Below are positions 5,164-8,384 of a DNA stretch of 8,384 bases, piece after piece. The stretch is from an uncultured Oscillibacter sp. (lineage in GTDB: Bacteria > Bacillota > Clostridia > Oscillospirales > Oscillospiraceae). Below the pieces are notes generated by a model, which did not search any database, was not told where the DNA came from, and saw only the letters and a list, made by a program, of their open reading frames with translations. The translations under genes were made by a program, and so were the position numbers. Every line of letters starts with the position of its first letter. Positions within the stretch are counted from its first letter, which is position 1. The stretch covers positions 1 through 8,384 of the forward strand of contig CAJUQQ010000076.1 of the NCBI GenBank assembly GCA_910588175.1, in the 5' to 3' direction.

Positions 5164-6711
5164 TTACAGCCGCTCCTTCCGCTTGGGGGAGGTAATGGCC
5201 ACTGCCCAGGAAGCCACCAGAATCACCGCGCCGATGGCATAGCCGATATAGTAGACGCTCTGGCCCTGGGCCTCGGCGTCCATGGTGAAGAAGTCGCCGA
5301 TCTGGCCGCCCAGGATGAAGGCCATGGCAATGGGGACAATGAATTTCAGGCAGATGTCCATGAACCTGTTCAGCCAGTGAATCTGCTCCGCGCCGTGGTG
5401 AATCTCGTCGGTGATGGGCTTGGTCCGCAGCTCCCAGCCAATCATGATGCTCATAATCAACGCGCCGGCGGGCATGGCCAGGCCCTCGGACAGGGCGTCC
5501 ATGAAGTCCAGCCAGCAGTCGTTCCAGGGACCGACGCCGATCATCTTCTGGAAGGGCACCCACACGCCGTTGCTGCCCAGGCCGTCCACGGCCACCAGGG
5601 CGGCTTCCACCATGATGGCGACACACACCCAGAACACGGTCTTGGGCCGGTTGCCCTGCTTGCCCTTGCTCTCCGCGTGGTCCAGCAGGAAGGTGACCAC
5701 CACCTCGATCAGGGCGATGGCGGAGGAAATGGCGGCCACCAGCACGAACAGGTAGAAAATCACGCCGAACAGGGGGCCGATGGCGCCCATGGCCTGGAAC
5801 ACGTCCTGAAGGGTGATGAACAGCAGCTTGGGACCGGTGAGGGTGGCGCTGGGGCCGTAGGTCGCCACGGCGGCGGGGATGACGGCGATGCCCGCCATGA
5901 TGGCAACCAAGGTGTCCGCAAAGACCACCACCACGGAGTTCTTCACGATGTTCTGGGATTTCTTCATATAGGAGCCATAGGTGATGGTGATGCCCATGGC
6001 CAGGGACAGGGAGAAGAACATCTGCCCTCCGGCGGTGGCCAGGACGGAGATGAGACCCGGAGCCTCCTCAATGAAGCCCGCCTGCACCGCGTAGCCGGGG
6101 ACGAACATGAACTTCAGGCCCTCCGCCGCGCCGGGCAGGGTGACGGAACGGATGATGATGATGACCAGCATCACGAACAGGGCGGGCATGCCCACGTTGT
6201 TGAACTTCTCAATGCCCCCGGAGATGCCGCCCCGGTTGATGAGATAGCAGAGGACCATGAACAGGAAGGTGAACATGACGCAGCCGAAAGGATTGGTCAG
6301 CATGGCGCTGAACAGGTCCGACCCGGTTTTGATCTCCGCACCGGCGAAAGCCAGGTTGCTCAGGTTCAGGGACATGTACTCGATGCAGTAGCCGCCCAGA
6401 ACCGTGTAGAAGCTCAGGATGACGAAGGGAGAGAACACCGCCAGCCAGCCCACCCACTTGAAGCGCGCGGACAGGGCGTGGTATGCGCCGATGGTGCCCT
6501 TGCCGGTTTTCCGGCCCATGGCCAGCTCGCTCATCATAATGCTGAAGCCCACGAAGATGGCCAGCAGCAGATAGATGACCAGGAAGGCGAAGCCGCCGGA
6601 CTTGCCCATTTTGTAGGGGAAGCCCCAGATGTTGCCCAGGCCCACGGCGGAGCCGATGGCGGCCATTAGGAAGCCTATGTTACTTCCCCAAGAACCTCTC
6701 TCATTTTCCAC
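5164..6711 (-). CDS. Sodium-dependent amino-acid transporter, NSS/SNF family
   Basis: A 515-residue, probably 12-helix LeuT-fold Na+ symporter, likely for an amino acid, in the cytoplasmic membrane. R5 and W8 match the LeuT inner-gate residues; helix 1 carries GSAVGLGNIWGFPY (20-33) with the Na+ ligands A22 and N27; helix 6 reads GGQMFFSLSLAMGITITYGSY (228-248); helix 8 has AAISSAIAL (326-334) with the Na2-site serines; LDFMD (401-405) keeps the outer-gate aspartate. A final hydrophobic stretch at about 486-507 is helix 12, followed by a basic tail, PKRKERL. Odd: residue 30, the outer-gate arginine in LeuT, is glycine. The start is GTG 6711, since GAGGAGGT (6718-6725) is six bases upstream; an ATG inside codons 3-4 is out of frame. 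The gene is monocistronic, divergent from the DUF2156-GNAT gene. The substrate cannot be told from sequence. Confidence 0.94.
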   Translation of the reverse strand: MENERGSWGSNIGFLMAAIGSAVGLGNIWGFPYKMGKSGGFAFLVIYLLLAIFVGFSIMMSELAMGRKTGKGTIGAYHALSARFKWVGWLAVFSPFVILSFYTVLGGYCIEYMSLNLSNLAFAGAEIKTGSDLFSAMLTNPFGCVMFTFLFMVLCYLINRGGISGGIEKFNNVGMPALFVMLVIIIIRSVTLPGAAEGLKFMFVPGYAVQAGFIEEAPGLISVLATAGGQMFFSLSLAMGITITYGSYMKKSQNIVKNSVVVVFADTLVAIMAGIAVIPAAVATYGPSATLTGPKLLFITLQDVFQAMGAIGPLFGVIFYLFVLVAAISSAIALIEVVVTFLLDHAESKGKQGNRPKTVFWVCVAIMVEAALVAVDGLGSNGVWVPFQKMIGVGPWNDCWLDFMDALSEGLAMPAGALIMSIMIGWELRTKPITDEIHHGAEQIHWLNRFMDICLKFIVPIAMAFILGGQIGDFFTMDAEAQGQSVYYIGYAIGAVILVASWAVAITSPKRKERL

Positions 6712-6744
6712 AAAAATACCTCCTCTTATCGGTAATTATTAACA

Positions 6745-6773
6745 AATATACTATATGCCAATTCGTTCGTCAA
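6745..6773 (-). promoter_or_regulatory. Sigma-A promoter of the sodium symporter gene
   Basis: TTGACG (6768-6773) and TATATT (6745-6750) on the minus strand are 17 bases apart. The start would be near 6738, giving a leader of about 27 bases with GAGGAGGT. The surrounding DNA (6730-6810) is much more AT-rich than the rest of the window. Confidence 0.8.
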
Positions 6774-6824
6774 GGAAAAACGCGAAAAAAATTTACAAAA
6801 TGTTTTTACTAGAAGGAGAATTGT

Positions 6825-6850
6825 CCATTTCACGCTTTGGCGTGACATGG
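6825..6850. promoter_or_regulatory. Dyad in the symporter/fusion intergenic region, possible operator
   Basis: CCAT-T-TCACGC (6825-6835) and GCGTGA-C-ATGG (6840-6850) form an inverted repeat matching at 10 of 11 positions around TTTG. It lies between two divergent genes, 52 bases beyond the -35 of the symporter promoter and overlapping the probable -35 region of the plus-strand gene. It has no T-tract, so a regulator-binding site is more likely than a terminator. No regulator gene is in the window. Confidence 0.45.
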
Positions 6851-6863
6851 TTTTCTATACAAT
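6836..6863 (+). promoter_or_regulatory. Possible promoter of the DUF2156-GNAT gene
   Basis: TACAAT at 6858-6863 with a weak TTTGGC at 6836-6841 and a 16-base spacer. A start near 6870 would give a leader of about 24 bases. The -35 lies in the middle of the 6825-6850 dyad, so a bound regulator would be expected to affect this promoter. Confidence 0.4.
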
Positions 6864-6893
6864 ACTCACAAAACAGAACTAAGGATGGGACTT

Positions 6894-8297
6894 ATGCAAC
6901 AATTTAAACCAGTGACCAAACAGGACGGCGCGAAGCTGCGCCGCTACTACAAGGATTGCAATTACGGCCTCTGCGAGTACTCCTTGGGCACCAAGCTCAT
7001 GTGGAAGAAGGTACTCCACCCGGCCTGGGCGGAAATCGCGGGCTGTCTGGTGGTCCGGAACCGGGACGAGGGCGGGTGGAACTTCGACTACCCGGTCCCC
7101 GGGCCGGAGGGGGACGTGGACGCGGCCCTGAGGGCCATTGAGGCCTACTGCCTGGAGGCGGGGCAGCTGCCGGTGATTTCCATGGTGCCGGAGCACAAGG
7201 CGGGGGAGCTGCTGAGCCGTTACCCCTACGTACGGGTCAGCGACATCCGCACCTGGCGGGACTATGTCTACTACCGGGAGGACCTCCAGTATTTCACCGG
7301 ACGCCGGTACTCCGGCCAGCGGAACCACATCAAGAAATTCCGGGCTCAATGGCCGGAGGCGGAGGTCCGTCCCCTGACGGCGGAGAACGCCGGGGCGGTG
7401 GAGCAATTTTGGAAGGACTACGCGGCGGAGTTCCCCAAGGGGAACAACACCAAGGCCCTGGACGAGTTGACCCTGGCCAAGAAGATGCTGAAGCTGGCGG
7501 GAAAGCCCTGGTTTACCGCCGGGGGAATGTTCGACGGGGACAAGCTCATTGCCCTGGCCCTGGCGGAGCGCTGCGGGGACACCCTCATTATCCACATTGA
7601 GAAGGCGCTGTATTCCTATACCGGCGTATACCCCGCCTTTGTTCAGGCCTTTGCCCTGGCTTTCGGCGGAAACTGCCAGTGGATTGACCGGGAGGACGAC
7701 GCGGCGGACAAGGGCCTGCGGACCTCCAAGCTCCAGTACGGCCCGGCCAAGCTGGCCTCCAAGTACCGGTTCGAGCCCATGAACGAGCTGATGCGCCATA
7801 TCCAAGAGATTCCCAAGGTGGAGACGGCCCGGCTGACCCTCTCCACCCTGACGGAAACGGACATCCCCGCCTACAACGCCCTGGTGCTGGACCAGGAGCG
7901 GAACCGCTGGTGGGGCTATGACGACGTGGCGGGCCTGGGCGGGCCGGTGGAGGAGCGGAGCTTCTTTGACGTTGCCAAACGGGACTTTGAGAACCGTTTG
8001 GCGGTGAACTTCGCCGTCCGGCTGGAGGGAAAGCTCATCGGCGAGGCGGTGCTGTACAATTTCGACTGCCGGGGCGGCGCGGAGCTGGGCTGCCGGATTG
8101 ACAAGGCCTACGCCGGGAACGGCTACGGCGTGGAGGCCTTTACGGCGGCGGCGGAGTGGGGGCTTTACAAGCTCCACCTGGGAAGGGTTTTCGCCAAGTG
8201 CTTCAAGGAGAATCAGGCATCCTACAGGATGCTCTCCGCCTGCATGCGAAAGCACGGGGAGGACGAGACGTTTTTCTATTTTGAGAAGCTGGTGTAA
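6894..8297 (+). CDS. Fusion of DUF2156 (MprF C-terminal-like) and GNAT acetyltransferase
   Basis: A 467-residue soluble protein with two parts. Residues 1 to about 300 match DUF2156, the catalytic region of lysyl-phosphatidylglycerol synthase (MprF-type): SDIRTWRDYVYYREDL (116-131), GRRYSGQRNHIKKFR (136-150) and the terminal block QWIDREDDAADKGLRTSKLQYGPAKL (262-287). Residues 311-467 look like a RimJ/RimL-type GNAT domain: ETARLTLSTLTETDI (310-324), the acetyl-CoA loop AGNGYG (407-412), and ENQASYRML (439-447). No membrane segments are seen, so the MprF flippase half is absent. The start is placed at 6894, with AAGGA eight bases upstream; an ATG at 6885 overlaps that site. Substrates of both halves are unknown; stand-alone DUF2156 proteins are mostly uncharacterised. 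It is monocistronic, followed by two hairpins. Confidence 0.85.
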   Translation: MQQFKPVTKQDGAKLRRYYKDCNYGLCEYSLGTKLMWKKVLHPAWAEIAGCLVVRNRDEGGWNFDYPVPGPEGDVDAALRAIEAYCLEAGQLPVISMVPEHKAGELLSRYPYVRVSDIRTWRDYVYYREDLQYFTGRRYSGQRNHIKKFRAQWPEAEVRPLTAENAGAVEQFWKDYAAEFPKGNNTKALDELTLAKKMLKLAGKPWFTAGGMFDGDKLIALALAERCGDTLIIHIEKALYSYTGVYPAFVQAFALAFGGNCQWIDREDDAADKGLRTSKLQYGPAKLASKYRFEPMNELMRHIQEIPKVETARLTLSTLTETDIPAYNALVLDQERNRWWGYDDVAGLGGPVEERSFFDVAKRDFENRLAVNFAVRLEGKLIGEAVLYNFDCRGGAELGCRIDKAYAGNGYGVEAFTAAAEWGLYKLHLGRVFAKCFKENQASYRMLSACMRKHGEDETFFYFEKLV

Positions 8298-8303
8298 AAA
8301 TGC

Positions 8304-8330
8304 GGGCCCCCGGCAAAAAGCCGGGGGCCC
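8304..8330. terminator. Very GC-rich hairpin after the fusion gene
   Basis: A perfect 11-pair stem, GGGCCCCCGGC (8304-8314) with its complement at 8320-8330, around AAAAA. It starts six bases after the stop. The plus strand lacks a T-tract; the minus strand reads GCATTTTTAC after the stem. It may act together with the second hairpin at 8341-8370. Confidence 0.65.
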
Positions 8331-8344
8331 TCAGCCTGTCGAAA
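8330..8344 (+). repeat. Copy 2 of a 15-base repeat, CTCAGCCTGTCGAAA
   Basis: Matches 2980-2994 at 14 of 15 positions. Here it joins the end of one hairpin to the start of the next and forms part of the ascending arm of the 8341-8370 terminator. The matching context (hairpin, repeat, hairpin) at both sites suggests an intergenic element and not a chance match. Confidence 0.45.
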
Positions 8345-8370
8345 AAGTCTGCCGAGGGGCAGACTTTTTC
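8341..8370 (+). terminator. Intrinsic terminator of the DUF2156-GNAT gene
   Basis: A perfect 13-pair stem, GAAAAAGTCTGCC (8341-8353) with GGCAGACTTTTTC (8358-8370), loop GAGG. The arms carry a five-base A-tract and a five-base T-tract, so it can work in both directions. It lies about 43 bases past the stop. Confidence 0.82.
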
Positions 8371-8384
8371 ATATATATGAGGTA

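Noticed and set aside
5377..6669. 430-codon plus-strand open frame
   Set aside because: It is antisense to the well-supported symporter gene, is extremely rich in His, Gly, Asp and Gln as expected from the reverse complement of GC-rich membrane-protein codons, and has no family motif.
6879..8255. 458-codon minus-strand open frame
   Set aside because: It is antisense to the DUF2156-GNAT gene, which has clear domain motifs on the plus strand; the antisense product is low-complexity Val/Leu/Pro/Gly/Arg with no recognisable domain.
1..8384. Search for defence systems, toxin-antitoxin pairs, transposases, integrases, CRISPR arrays, tRNA or rRNA genes
   Set aside because: All coding capacity with recognisable motifs is accounted for by the nine genes listed. 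No evenly spaced direct repeats, cloverleaf-like segments or transposase motifs were seen.

Overview
This window looks like chromosomal DNA from a spore-forming, GC-rich member of the Clostridia. The best guess is the Oscillospiraceae (Oscillibacter / Flavonifractor / Lawsonibacter type). Four things support this: three endospore genes (dipicolinate synthase subunit B, an alpha/beta-type small acid-soluble spore protein, and the germination protease GPR), strong GGAGG-type ribosome binding sites, sigma-A type promoters, and GC-rich codon use. The assignment is an inference from gene content. No rRNA, tRNA, CRISPR array, phage gene or transposase was seen.

Layout. Bases 1-23 probably hold the last codons of dpaA, followed by dpaB (+). 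A perfect hairpin separates dpaB from the convergent spore-protein gene ssp (-). A divergent intergenic region then leads to a DegV-family fatty-acid-binding protein (+). It converges across a shared terminator on gpr (-). Upstream of gpr lies about 225 bases packed with hairpins, and beyond it a YpsA/DUF1273-type SLOG protein (-). That gene is divergent from a NUDIX hydrolase (+). The NUDIX gene converges on a maltose/galactoside-type O-acetyltransferase (-), which is followed upstream by a neurotransmitter:sodium-symporter-family transporter (-). The last gene (+), divergent from the transporter, encodes a fusion of a DUF2156 (MprF-like, lysyl-phosphatidylglycerol synthase C-terminal) region and a GNAT acetyltransferase. 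It ends in a double hairpin. Almost every gene is its own transcription unit with its own promoter and terminator; the only likely operon is dpaA-dpaB.

How the genes relate. The left third follows the spore life cycle. DpaB makes dipicolinic acid in the mother cell, the SASP coats spore DNA in the forespore, and GPR degrades SASPs during germination. The SASP here carries a recognisable GPR cleavage site. Both ssp and gpr are preceded by sigma-G/F-like promoter candidates with the same GCATA element and the same 17-base spacer. The right two thirds look like unrelated housekeeping and accessory genes: nucleotide sanitation, sugar acetylation, amino-acid uptake, and possible aminoacyl or acetyl transfer.

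I did not find a convincing new multi-gene system. The items most worth a second look are the DUF2156-GNAT fusion, the string of abutting hairpins upstream of gpr with a sequence echo at the right end of the window, the dyad in the transporter/fusion intergenic region, and the loss of the conserved gating arginine in the transporter.
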